The translations under genes were made by a program, and so were the position numbers. This document shows, in pieces, positions 58,301-64,000 of a stretch of DNA of 64,000 bases. This DNA comes from CAYGDP01 sp964348665. Its GTDB lineage: Bacteria > Verrucomicrobiota > Verrucomicrobiia > Palsa-1439 > CAYGDP01. Under the pieces are notes generated by a model. That model made no database searches and was not told where the DNA came from. It saw nothing but the letters and a program-made list of their open reading frames with translations. Position 1 is the first letter of the stretch; each line of letters begins with the position of its first letter. The stretch lies in assembly GCA_964348665.1 (NCBI GenBank), contig CAYGDP010000020.1, positions 8,359-72,358 of the forward strand. The letters run 5' to 3'.

Positions 58301-60839
58301 TGGAGTCTGCCCAGAAGAATTTCTTGCGATGAACATTGACTTGTATTTGGGCGAGTTGCTGCCGCAATTCGGACCAGAGTGTCTTGAAGGATTCACCATC
58401 CGAGGAAAGTGTTGAGCGAACCACGCGGTCGGCATCTTGACTGACGCTGCTAGCATTAAAGGCAAGCCGTTGCAGCCAGACTTGGTCGTCGTGCGAGAGA
58501 GCGCGAGGTGAGCTGGCGAGCGTAGAACGAAAGGATTCGAGCGCCCACTGAAGTTTTTGAAATTCCGATCGAAGGCCGTCCGAAGTGGAAGGATGGAAGG
58601 ACGGAGAGCTGGATGGGTTATCGGGAAGCCACGGCGCGATGTTTTTCGGTGGGCGCGACGTCGCCCCGTTGGCGCAGAGTTTTGCGAAAAGTTTTTTGCT
58701 GGCGGGTGAGTTGACACGATAAATTAGCCTCTGGCGGCTTGTCCGCGACCAGTCCACATCGGAGCCACCCCGCCCGCCTTCGTCAGACTTCGGCGAGGCA
58801 CGCCAGCAGGATTCGCATTTGACGCAGTTGTCGAAGTTTACGGTGACTTGGGATTGGCCGACGTCGTCGGGATGGACTTCGTATACCTTGGCGGGACAGA
58901 TGTGCCAGAGAGGAGATTCGACGAGGTTTTTGCGTTCCCCAAAAGTGTCGGGTCGAAGAACGTGGATATGGGACATTTTCTCGCTGAAATAAGTGTCCAT
59001 CGCGAGTTTTTGTTCGAAAGGCTGGCGGATCGTCGCGCCCTCCAAATTCCGCATTGGCCGCGTCTTCGCCAGATACCGCTGATAAAAACTACCGAGGAAT
59101 TTTTCGACGCGGTTGGAGGAAAACAAAAGATCGAGCTTCTCACAAGTCCACTGGATTGGCATAAGGAGAGCGATTAGCTTTTTTGCAGCGCCCACGAGCG
59201 CGAGGTCGAGAGGGCAAAGACCGCGAAAACAGAGTTCAAGGCCACGGCGAAGTTTCGTTTCCAAGGGGATATCGTCGTTGCGGTAGAGGGAGTCCGCCGC
59301 GCGATTCATTGCGCGCTGGGTGTAAGGGCTGGTGAAGAAACGACGGAATGGAAATGGGAGGGAAGAGAATGGGACGGGAGAACCCTCGACGGAATAATGA
59401 AAAGAGAAAGAGTTGTTGAATGGTTGAATGGTTGAATCGTTCAATCGGTCGGATCGGAACGCGAGCGACTGGAATGAGGCTCGGGCGAGGTCGGTGAGTT
59501 TGAGGGCCTGATTGAGGGCGCGTACGTCGGAGACGATTTCTCCGAGTCGCTTCACTGGAACGGCCTCGCGTAACATTTTGGCCGCGTGCCAAATTTTTTG
59601 CGTGGTAGATAATTCAGGCCGCGACAGCGCGTAGAGGGGACCGAGAACGGCATCCAGTTGGCGGCCAAAAAAGAATGTTGTCTTCTCCACATAGGCAGGC
59701 CAATCGCGGAGATACTCGACGTTTTTGTAATAATGGCTTTGGTGAAGTGGTGCGACGTAGAACTTCTCCAACAATTCGCGGGTGAATTCTCCTCGGCTGC
59801 GCCGAATTTCGCGAGCCGCGCGCGCGATTTGCAAACCCATGAATGTGGCCGGGCCGGTATAATTTGGATACGGGAAATCCGTGCCGATGCCGCTGGCGGC
59901 GCCGCCGATGGCGAGGCCGTGATCCACGAGGGTTGGGATTTCCTTGAAACCGCCGCCTCGGATGATTTTTGCGCCATACCCGATGGACGGTTCCTTGCCG
60001 ATGAGCCGCTGGACTTCGGGCAGACCCTTGAACCATTCCATCAGCCGGTTGTGATCGCCGCTGAAATGATGGGCAAGGAGATCGAGCGGCAGGACTAGAC
60101 CGACGCTTAAACTGTCGGCATTGGTGTAGATGAACCCGCCGATATTGAGCGCGCCCCGGCGTTTTGTGTCGGGGTTTCGAAGAAGAATCTCGAACGCAGC
60201 GCCCTCCCCTGCCCCAACGCCGTAAATTCGCTCGATCTCAGCGGGCGACATCGGGATGACTTCGCGAATTCCCTGGAGAAAGTGGGGATTGGAGATTGGA
60301 GATTGTGGATTTGAGATGCGTTCATACCCTTCTTGCGAAACGAGATGGCTGGCGTCGCCTTCGGCGAGGAAAACCAAATCAGAGTAGAAGGGGCCGCGAT
60401 CGGTATTGACTCCGACGATGCGGCCACGATGACGGATAAGTGACGTGGCGGTTGTCTCATTCAGAATGGTCGCCCCCAAGCTCTCGGCGATCTTGGCAAG
60501 ATAATGGTCGCAGGTCGGGCGCAACACGGAATAACTGTTGGCGAACGTCTCCGCGTTTCGGTATGACAACCCAAAACTGGAGTGGCCGTTGGACATCAGC
60601 ATCCCGCGCCGGACGATGCGGCGCTCGAACGGCAGATCTTCGACGCCTTTCGCGCCGAGCAAATCGGGATGCGCCAGATTCTCGGCAAAGTAGATTGCGC
60701 CCGACCAATTTTCCGCGCCGGGGAACGGAGCGCCTTCCAGGACGAGCACGGAAAACTCCGCCTGCGCCAGGCCAATGGCGGCGCTGACCCCGGCAGGTCC
60801 GCAACCGACGATGATGACATCGTAGTTTGAATTACTCAT
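52374..60839 (-). CDS. Giant fusion: ETF-QO, two acyl-CoA dehydrogenase modules, ETF beta and ETF alpha
   Basis: One open frame of 2,821 codons. Domains by residue: 1-440 FixC/ETF-QO flavoprotein (YDVIIVGCGPAGVSAAIGLA, DHGLAIGGAASGIG); 645-710 ETF-QO ferredoxin with HICPAKVYEV and NCVKCESC, giving all four cluster cysteines; 710-940 helical linker; 945-1250 acyl-CoA dehydrogenase-like, lacking the IYEGT glutamate; 1440-2000 complete acyl-CoA dehydrogenase (TEPSAGSD near 1685, IYEGTNEVQRF near 1967, with the catalytic Glu); 2180-2410 ETF beta-like; 2475-2821 ETF alpha with FAD-binding GQTGTPVNPRVMLCLGVSGA. Known families would carry acyl-CoA electrons to ETF, then ETF-QO, then quinone. About a dozen repeat-derived stretches lie in linkers. 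The ATG overlaps the upstream acyltransferase stop by 8 bases. Confidence 0.88.
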   Translation of the reverse strand: MSNSNYDVIIVGCGPAGVSAAIGLAQAEFSVLVLEGAPFPGAENWSGAIYFAENLAHPDLLGAKGVEDLPFERRIVRRGMLMSNGHSSFGLSYRNAETFANSYSVLRPTCDHYLAKIAESLGATILNETTATSLIRHRGRIVGVNTDRGPFYSDLVFLAEGDASHLVSQEGYERISNPQSPISNPHFLQGIREVIPMSPAEIERIYGVGAGEGAAFEILLRNPDTKRRGALNIGGFIYTNADSLSVGLVLPLDLLAHHFSGDHNRLMEWFKGLPEVQRLIGKEPSIGYGAKIIRGGGFKEIPTLVDHGLAIGGAASGIGTDFPYPNYTGPATFMGLQIARAAREIRRSRGEFTRELLEKFYVAPLHQSHYYKNVEYLRDWPAYVEKTTFFFGRQLDAVLGPLYALSRPELSTTQKIWHAAKMLREAVPVKRLGEIVSDVRALNQALKLTDLARASFQSLAFRSDRLNDSTIQPFNNSFSFHYSVEGSPVPFSSLPFPFRRFFTSPYTQRAMNRAADSLYRNDDIPLETKLRRGLELCFRGLCPLDLALVGAAKKLIALLMPIQWTCEKLDLLFSSNRVEKFLGSFYQRYLAKTRPMRNLEGATIRQPFEQKLAMDTYFSEKMSHIHVLRPDTFGERKNLVESPLWHICPAKVYEVHPDDVGQSQVTVNFDNCVKCESCWRASPKSDEGGRGGSDVDWSRTSRQRLIYRVNSPASKKLFAKLCANGATSRPPKNIAPWLPDNPSSSPSFHPSTSDGLRSEFQKLQWALESFRSTLASSPRALSHDDQVWLQRLAFNASSVSQDADRVVRSTLSSDGESFKTLWSELRQQLAQIQVNVHRKKFFWADSICAQILDHHLPVLFRLMPALPRQSEAEAGASELPFSPLLKKLLELEDSSTVSGSPEGAKDASPGRSPGLLQKNESSPVGATGSSAFRSTIRARLDAAFDKQSIKELEKGHPFTDQQIACLRDIAQSCSFSSSSSSSSNRQILLEELARKDPSLAFLISHHWIASELLGAKIEDGKWRSLAFHGNAPRKLFVLSALAQDYSVIEGDKIYCVPRSAVKTEPVQTLGLAAAKVAHLSDLTLQRFNASTVSTNWQAKLVADLTSIALGAGRYLLERALTHANSRVQFPGTFRDEDGRDSIAKFGAVKQMLSEMEADVYLLETLSTFSSSFSSSSSSSNPIPEGAKESISHATALLVGELIGTQPGSLAYNCGQVFGGTAYSEDDVISKFYRDSGVFAFMLGRDIEQLLAIASALAKNQFSLAPTPDELALFEDAARRGALRYPIESLIAQCKELCRTAPQRATIGLSASRWWGVKLVLLRTAARLERGEDSRKQVECCRLLADRAGFAASGDAAYKTTPDTNAVGRLTSGGEFIITRDSESLGREILANGYFDEPLKRPIPFSYGALCREDQTYDFGDYLLKPFGSLTARYLPEHLYLDRELSSYQQRVSAIFIKLWEQSIAGLPYARHVEKLHAVPDSEIQMLLREGFMRMFIPKELGGEGRHKAEYYILVANSMRYGEPGIALTIQAHQSIGVTPMILGLFQDIPRAKHELQEFLASDDLVKKLEREIAKMLVDLHTPAVLHIKDKFTKLGDFVRAEIGKRASIRGIASDFIESFLAAGRAGLKMDLKGFEDHLKKAHVILPKLRARAESELAELSRREEAHKQFLRYIASGAISCFALTEPSAGSDTASVGTRAHLRRVEVFTEKNGSRFFWLDEKQTQKRRLIDATKWDLKPPPPETDVGQIRKDGDREFYEFYELNGAKMWITNAHIAGAMAMYAKTEVGPTGFMLRAPVEGLTVGNDELKMGQRGSPTNELGLSGVRVPRENIIGIEGRGQVNALETLNAGRMGLSVSSMAMMQKIIEQTRAFVNEHKLEDVAWVHELLGQMTEELYAVESLAFELIGVFDHKGTRNARVESAIGKYYGAEALHRVIRAAFSIHGILGQTAQYEIEKHLRDARILNIYEGTNEVQRFLILRDLVETLLPKWKSSLSRQTDGGQASSSNVGKGKFSSEIASLESSKHRLFRVLDETVKLFGPQIWNNPNFQPTFFPLAEIAGLIKVCDSVLGRTLWLASNITGSREPSDKRHLQLAETCAQNVLAKSFAEIERLFHRVEHQLDPNEHYHEILRRGFYPPEIRIATLALREGDEKVVGRVTSRGEIGIEGVKNIFPTSPAASVTRPTKPIHIAVVLQPQPVLSPRPQLSDGKIIEPYWTLPPADCHALVLALKLKKQHSVHVTVVARGPAFVQNSLRQALAMGADEAVWVADDSTFSTPTRAAQLVVDVLCHDAAKEVSLVIAGDEVFTAALASRFELNYVFSVSDLSLACHSERSEESHPIARTAETLRSAQGDTLEEIVLRLQLAALPDCAVTKQLPIAVSVAVPKEINTVGFDSDGYLASFGKPVRRVEALAPTPAQEFALPEAPVAAEKVAIDSPEAAAKLFVVQAQIGGATANEVKPFEGVIETKSVEEIIAPANVYLVVVGQPNGVSEAAVQLAARSGLPLTALAFCERDEAAQRKLAAQLLAHRVESVTLLPVGVNCSAIRAALEKIVPREGDVLLVGGPELSADFVALCRDAQRILGVQAISEASGEFVFTSPALGGKVNVLHRSRFPLRRLTMVTLKADAAFIGEAVGRAPLQTTGGQASRGGGGRVVRVSLDLGSSKPDEIERLLAEAGKEVKANSIKDAEFLIDVGYAIRTKEQLEQIVTPLKKTLEELGVKNVMIGGTRKVVEELKLLGHDQQIGQTGTPVNPRVMLCLGVSGAPQHVDYIGERAVIFAFNKDAEAPLMTLNQRRKAPKVYPIVGDLYETVPRFVAALRQQKG
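52895..52940. repeat. Family H repeat (GAGGCTTGCCCGCCA type) in ETF alpha part
   Basis: GAGGCTTGCCCGCCAGTTGT, then TTGGAGGG, is read as QTTGGQASRGGGG between the two ETF alpha domains. A second copy is at 54822-54866, read as RQTDGGQASSS. Confidence 0.6.
53786..53866. repeat. Family E repeat (CTTCGCTTCGCTCAGAATGAC type) in ETF beta part
   Basis: CCTGAGCAGAGCGAAGGGTC and, inverted, TCTTCGCTTCGCTCAGAATG flank a short spacer. They are read as CHSERSEESHPIA and TLRSAQGDT in the ETF beta-like domain. This peptide pair is a familiar product of dispersed repeats in other bacterial genomes. Confidence 0.7.
54287..54388. repeat. Pair of family D palindromes at the dehydrogenase-ETF beta junction
   Basis: TAGGCCGCGTCACTGACGCG and GCCGCGTGAGGTCACGCGGC lie in opposite senses about 30 bases apart. 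They encode VVGRVTSRGEIGIEGVKN and SPAASVTRPTKP, which bridge the C-terminus of the complete dehydrogenase and the ETF beta start (IHIAVVLQ). Confidence 0.7.
56719..56800. repeat. Pair of family D palindromes at the junction of the two dehydrogenase modules
   Basis: GCCGCCTGAGGTCAGGCGGC and GGCCGCGTCACCCGACGCGG form the same inverted pair as at 54287-54388. They are read as AASGDAAYKT and VGRLTSGGEF between the degenerate and the complete acyl-CoA dehydrogenase. Confidence 0.7.
57283..57335. repeat. Family C and serine-coding (GAGGACGAGGACG) repeats in first dehydrogenase module
   Basis: GCCCCTTCGGGG followed by CGAGGACGAGGACGACGACG is read as FSSSSSSSSN-type sequence and PIPEGAKES. A second GAGGACGAGGACG run is at 57893-57925, read as CSFSSSSSSSSN. 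Confidence 0.65.
57566..57602. repeat. Family A repeat in first dehydrogenase module
   Basis: GTTGAAGCGTTAAAGCGTTG followed by AAGCGTTAAATCG is read as DLTLQRFNASTV, almost the peptide found in garK. Confidence 0.65.
58060..58150. repeat. Family C hairpin repeats in the linker before the first dehydrogenase module
   Basis: GCCCCTACAGGGCT, CCCAGGGCTTCGCCCTGGGC and GCCCCTTCGGGGC follow one another and are read as SPEGAKDASPGRSPGLLQKN then SSPVGATG. They match the intergenic array at 21041-21312. Confidence 0.75.
58580..58625. repeat. GGATGGAAGGACGG-type repeat in the linker after the ferredoxin domain
   Basis: GTGGAAGGATGGAAGGACGG is a short direct repeat read as PSSSPSFHPSTSDG. It lies where the ETF-QO part ends and the helical linker begins. 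Confidence 0.4.
58762..58812. repeat. Repeat (CCTTCGTCAGACTTCGGCGAGG type) in the Fe-S loop of the ferredoxin domain
   Basis: CGCCTTCGTCAGACTTCGGC and GAGGCACGCC encode RASPKSDEGGRGG directly after the third clustered cysteine of the ETF-QO ferredoxin domain. Confidence 0.55.
59404..59452. repeat. Family A repeat in the ETF-QO part
   Basis: GTTGAATGGTTGAATGGTTG followed by AATCGTTCAATCGG is read as DRLNDSTIQPFNNS, in the stretch between the flavoprotein core and the ferredoxin domain. Confidence 0.65.
60284..60316. repeat. Family B repeat in the ETF-QO flavoprotein domain
   Basis: GGAGATTGGAGATTGTGGAT is read as SNPQSPISNPH between QEGYERI and FLQGIREV of the flavoprotein domain. Confidence 0.6.
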
Positions 60840-61821
60840 CGTCGCCATTGTAGTCGCGAGCGGGCTTGGAGTAAAACGGGAAACCATCGGTTGAATCCGT
60901 GGGGCTGCGTTTCCAGCGTTTATACATCCAAAGCCAGTGCTCGGGATGCTCGCGGATAATCTGCTCGGCCACGTCCATGATTTTTTGCGTCAGGGCCAGC
61001 CGATTGGTTTCGGTATCTTCACCGGGAGTAACAATAATTTCCGGGCCGTAGCTTAGGCGGTACCGGCCATCCGGCAGCGGATAACATTGCGAGACAACGA
61101 TCGGCGCGCCTGTGCGCAATGCCAATGCGGCGGCAACCGGGCTGGTGGCGGCCGGCAAACCAAAAAAATTTGGCCAGATCCCGCCCCACTGTGCGGGTGC
61201 ATTCGTATCCATGACAATGCAAACCACCTGACCTTTGCGCAAGGCGCGCATGACCTTCGGCGCCGCACCGCGCTGATAGATCAATTGATTCCCGCTGGCT
61301 TGGCGAAGGCGATTGACCAAACGATCCAAATGCGGATTCTGCAATTCCTCGGTGATGATCGTCAACGGCATCCCTTGGTATCCTCCACCGAGACCAAGCC
61401 ATTCCCAATTTCCAAAATGCAGCGTAACGCCGATTACACCTTTCCCACGGCGAATCAATTCGCTGCTGATCAACATATCGGGAGCGGTAAAATCCATATA
61501 CCGTTGCCAATTTCCGGCGTTCAACCGACGAGACCAGAAAAAATCGAGACCGACCCGGATAAAATTAGCGAAAGAGGCGCGACCGATACGACGTTTTTCC
61601 GCTGGTGATTTGGATTGACCAAAGGCAAGATCCAAATTGGCGAGTGCGACTCGTCGCAATTCGCCCGCCAGGAGCCAGACGGTTGCACCGCCGATATTGG
61701 AGAGCACGACGACGGCGCGCCGGGGCAACAGCGGAACCAGGACCCGCAACACGCCACAGCAGGCAAATTCCGCAGAGTGCCGCATTTTTTTTCCCAGCGA
61801 ACGTCGTTCGAGGTCAGGCAT
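60832..61821 (-). CDS. LpxL/HtrB-type lipid A acyltransferase
   Basis: A 329-residue inner-membrane-associated acyltransferase adding acyl chains to lipid A precursors. It has an N-terminal hydrophobic anchor, the catalytic motif HFGNWE (His and Glu near residue 135), VCIVMDTNAPAQ and the C-terminal HPEHWLWMYKRWK, all family hallmarks. Its stop overlaps the start of the giant fusion (ATGAGTAA), so the two are probably cotranscribed and translationally coupled. Confidence 0.92.
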   Translation of the reverse strand: MPDLERRSLGKKMRHSAEFACCGVLRVLVPLLPRRAVVVLSNIGGATVWLLAGELRRVALANLDLAFGQSKSPAEKRRIGRASFANFIRVGLDFFWSRRLNAGNWQRYMDFTAPDMLISSELIRRGKGVIGVTLHFGNWEWLGLGGGYQGMPLTIITEELQNPHLDRLVNRLRQASGNQLIYQRGAAPKVMRALRKGQVVCIVMDTNAPAQWGGIWPNFFGLPAATSPVAAALALRTGAPIVVSQCYPLPDGRYRLSYGPEIIVTPGEDTETNRLALTQKIMDVAEQIIREHPEHWLWMYKRWKRSPTDSTDGFPFYSKPARDYNGDDE

Positions 61822-61937
61822 TGCCTCAAGATAGCGTTGCCAAAGGATACCGCCAACTGAAATTTTGCCGAGTCACCGGGAGCTGCGCCCTAAAACGGTT
61901 CTAGGCCAGCCTGGACTAGGGATTATTTATTTTTTTA

Positions 61938-61966
61938 TTGCATCGAACTTACGCCTCACCTATAGT
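61938..61966 (+). promoter_or_regulatory. Sigma-70-type promoter for the rightmost gene
   Basis: TTGCAT, exactly 17 bases, then TATAGT (61961-61966): nine of twelve consensus positions. Transcription would start near 61973, about 20 bases before the ATG at 61993, with GGAAG between. Confidence 0.65.
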
Positions 61967-61992
61967 GCCGCCCTCGATTGGAAGTAATGCAC

Positions 61993-64000
61993 ATGGAAAA
62001 AGCAACGCAGACATCATTAGATTGTTATTCTTTTTTAAGCGATTCGAAGCCAGAGGCAGGAACGTTGTCGAAAATCGCCTTGGAAGACATGGCAAAAGTT
62101 CTGGATCAAGCAGCGGTCGGATTTCTCGATAGCAACTTTGTATTGCGCGCTACGCTGGCTGGGTATTTGGATACAACTCCTCCGGAAGAGATTGAACCGG
62201 GGTGTTTGGCGCGGGCTTCGCATTTTCATGGAGAATTGTCTGAACGAGTGCTGATGCATCCCCGAGTTCGCGCAGCGGAAGGGATGGGTCGGGAACTGGA
62301 AGCCTTGCGAGACAAAGCAGATGAAGTCATTGCGCGCGACATCGCGGCGTATGGCGTCAGTTATGCCAGTTTGGAAGCCCGTAGGTTGGTCCCGTTTCTA
62401 CGCGAATATCGGGCAAGCTTGGATTCACTTTCGACCGGTCTCTCCCAATTTAAAAACGCCGAGCATGTCCCTCTACATCGCGCCCTGTATTCTTCCGCAC
62501 TGAAGTTAGTGCAATATTTTGACGAGGTAACCAATCTCTTGGAGAGAGATTTACCCAATCAACATCTAGTCACTGCGGCCCTCTATGAGTTCCTAGAGCG
62601 TTCCACCCAAGAACCGTCCCGTACGTCGCGAATCATCGTCTTTTCCACTGAACCCGCGATCTCGGAATCCATCAACGCCTGCATCCGCCTGGTTCGTGAC
62701 GCTGATTTTATGGGAAAGCAACACCGGCTTGTGACACTTTGCAACGGCCTTACTAGCAGCCGGATTCAGGTCATTGGTTTTCACGAAAAGGCTCGACGCT
62801 TTGGTCCGCTCTACGATACCACCTATCCCTATACAGAAACGTTGACACAACATTTGCAGCGGTTGCCTGGCGATGCGAGTCGCGAGACGGCATCTGCCTA
62901 CCTGCGCGAGGCCGTGCAAGGACTGATCGAAGAACACGAACGATCCTTTCGCGAATCGGTCATCCCCACCGCAACAATCAACCCCGCTCCAGAATCAATT
63001 TTCTCCGATCCCAATCCTAAACCGATCCAACCCATCTTGACCCCCATTCCGTCAGAAGTTGGATCCAATGTCAAACCCATAGAAGAAACGAGACTGACCA
63101 TGGAAACCATCGAAACCATCAATGTCGCCTCAACAACACCGGCCGCTGAAACCACAGCGACGGCAAACGCCTCAATTGCCCCCTCGGCCATGTCGCCGAC
63201 TCTCGACAATTTACCTCCGACAGACGAACTGATGGCGCAAACACTGCGCCGGTTGTATCGCAATTGCTACACCAACCTGGCCCAAGTCCGGCAGGATGTC
63301 GAGCGTCTGGGCGAAAAACTGCTCAATGACGAAGGCACCCGTCGAATCGCCGAGCGTTGCGGTGATGAAGCGTTTGCCAACGCGTTGAATGACGAAGTCA
63401 AGCAGAGCCGCGAAGTTGTGGAAGGAAAATTGGCCCTGCTCCAAACGCAGAAAGCCGAGCTATTGCAAAAGAAAGCAGCTCTGAACGCGGAAATCGAAGC
63501 CCTGCGCGGTTCGGTTGTCATCGTCGCCAACGCCGTCGAACGCGAAATGGACTTGCTCCGTCGCGATGCGGAGCTGGGTCGTCAATTGAGCGACGTTCTA
63601 TCCAAGCTTCGCGCATTTTCGCCGTTGGCGGATAGTCTGGCGCGGATCACGGGTGGCGCGGGGTTCTCTCCCGTGCCGAGCGCCGAGGGCACGTTCCGCC
63701 TCGGTCAGCTCGTCGAGGAACTTGGCGAAGCGCCGCACAATGTCTCGGCGCTGATCAAGCAGCTTCGTGACAAAGGCATTTTGCCGCCGCAACAACATCG
63801 CGGAATCTATACCGCGCAAGAACGCCAAATCATCGTGGACATGCATCGCAGCAAGAGCGTGAGTGAAATCTCGCGCGAATGGGGAAACGCTGTCACCACC
63901 ATCAAACAGATCATCATCGAACGCCTCATCGAAGGACGCGATTACTACAATCTGGGCAAAGGCAGCGAGCGCGATAGTTTCCGCGTGACCCCGCTCGGAC
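61993..64000 (+). CDS. Large protein of unknown function, 3'-partial, with coiled coil and helix-turn-helix-like end
   Basis: An open frame from ATG 61993 to the window end without a stop (at least 669 residues), starting MEKATQTSLDCYSFLSDS. Residues 1-320 are mostly helical and unrecognised; about 330-420 are Pro/Thr/Ser-rich linker; about 436-533 form a heptad-like coiled coil (EGKLALLQTQKAELLQKKAA); about 566-640 look like DNA-binding helix-turn-helix units (FRLGQLVEELGEAPHNVSAL, VSEISREWGNAVTTIKQII). No export signal. It might be a DNA-associated structural or regulatory protein. ATG 61987 is an alternative start. Confidence 0.75.
   Translation, partial: MEKATQTSLDCYSFLSDSKPEAGTLSKIALEDMAKVLDQAAVGFLDSNFVLRATLAGYLDTTPPEEIEPGCLARASHFHGELSERVLMHPRVRAAEGMGRELEALRDKADEVIARDIAAYGVSYASLEARRLVPFLREYRASLDSLSTGLSQFKNAEHVPLHRALYSSALKLVQYFDEVTNLLERDLPNQHLVTAALYEFLERSTQEPSRTSRIIVFSTEPAISESINACIRLVRDADFMGKQHRLVTLCNGLTSSRIQVIGFHEKARRFGPLYDTTYPYTETLTQHLQRLPGDASRETASAYLREAVQGLIEEHERSFRESVIPTATINPAPESIFSDPNPKPIQPILTPIPSEVGSNVKPIEETRLTMETIETINVASTTPAAETTATANASIAPSAMSPTLDNLPPTDELMAQTLRRLYRNCYTNLAQVRQDVERLGEKLLNDEGTRRIAERCGDEAFANALNDEVKQSREVVEGKLALLQTQKAELLQKKAALNAEIEALRGSVVIVANAVEREMDLLRRDAELGRQLSDVLSKLRAFSPLADSLARITGGAGFSPVPSAEGTFRLGQLVEELGEAPHNVSALIKQLRDKGILPPQQHRGIYTAQERQIIVDMHRSKSVSEISREWGNAVTTIKQIIIERLIEGRDYYNLGKGSERDSFRVTPLG

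Overview
The window looks like a chromosomal segment of a Gram-negative member of the PVC superphylum, most likely Verrucomicrobiota. Support comes from a 50-residue basic protein at 51411-51563 (start MSQHSSLK) that fits the small basic protein family of Verrucomicrobia, Chlamydiae and Planctomycetes, from LptF/LptG and LpxL-type envelope genes, from several Tat-exported unknowns and from exported ankyrin proteins. I see no rRNA or tRNA gene, CRISPR array or insertion sequence.

Layout. 1-1.4 kb: metal-binding-like protein and a Dabb protein. 1.5-6.1 kb (minus): garK-fabD-fabG-acpP-fabF. 6.1-23.7 kb: a nitrate assimilation locus with a LysR regulator, porin, NrtA/NrtB/two ATPases, NarK-type transporter, NirB/NirD, a cytochrome b-like membrane protein, a NasA-type molybdoenzyme, a four-cluster ferredoxin, a Rieske protein and HemD, which feeds siroheme synthesis for NirB. 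23.7-27.8 kb: two LptF/G permeases separated by yggS and an unusual alphaCTD/sigma-region-4 protein. 27.8-30.1 kb: two different DAHP synthases, one behind a likely attenuator. 30-38.6 kb: HIT protein, Tat-exported unknown, YkgJ-like protein, ppdK, two small paralogues, a sigma factor and apt. 39-43.4 kb: mtnP, an AT-rich UvrD-like helicase, a 2-hydroxyacid dehydrogenase. 43.5-48 kb: an nfi fragment and three exported ankyrin proteins. 48-52.4 kb: exported proteins, folD, SH3 protein, small basic protein, nfi. 52.4-61.8 kb: a giant fusion gene and an LpxL-like acyltransferase. 62 kb to the end: a partial unknown gene.

The outstanding object is the 2,821-codon frame at 52374-60839. It joins ETF-quinone oxidoreductase (with its ferredoxin domain), a degenerate acyl-CoA dehydrogenase, an intact acyl-CoA dehydrogenase, ETF beta and ETF alpha. 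This is the whole electron path from acyl-CoA to quinone in one chain.

A second theme runs through the window: short dispersed repeats of at least nine families. They lie between genes, overlap gene ends, and also sit in frame inside fabD, garK, nfi, mtnP and about a dozen places in the giant fusion, including two of its domain junctions. I infer, but cannot prove, that such repeats may have bridged stop codons and helped create the fusion.
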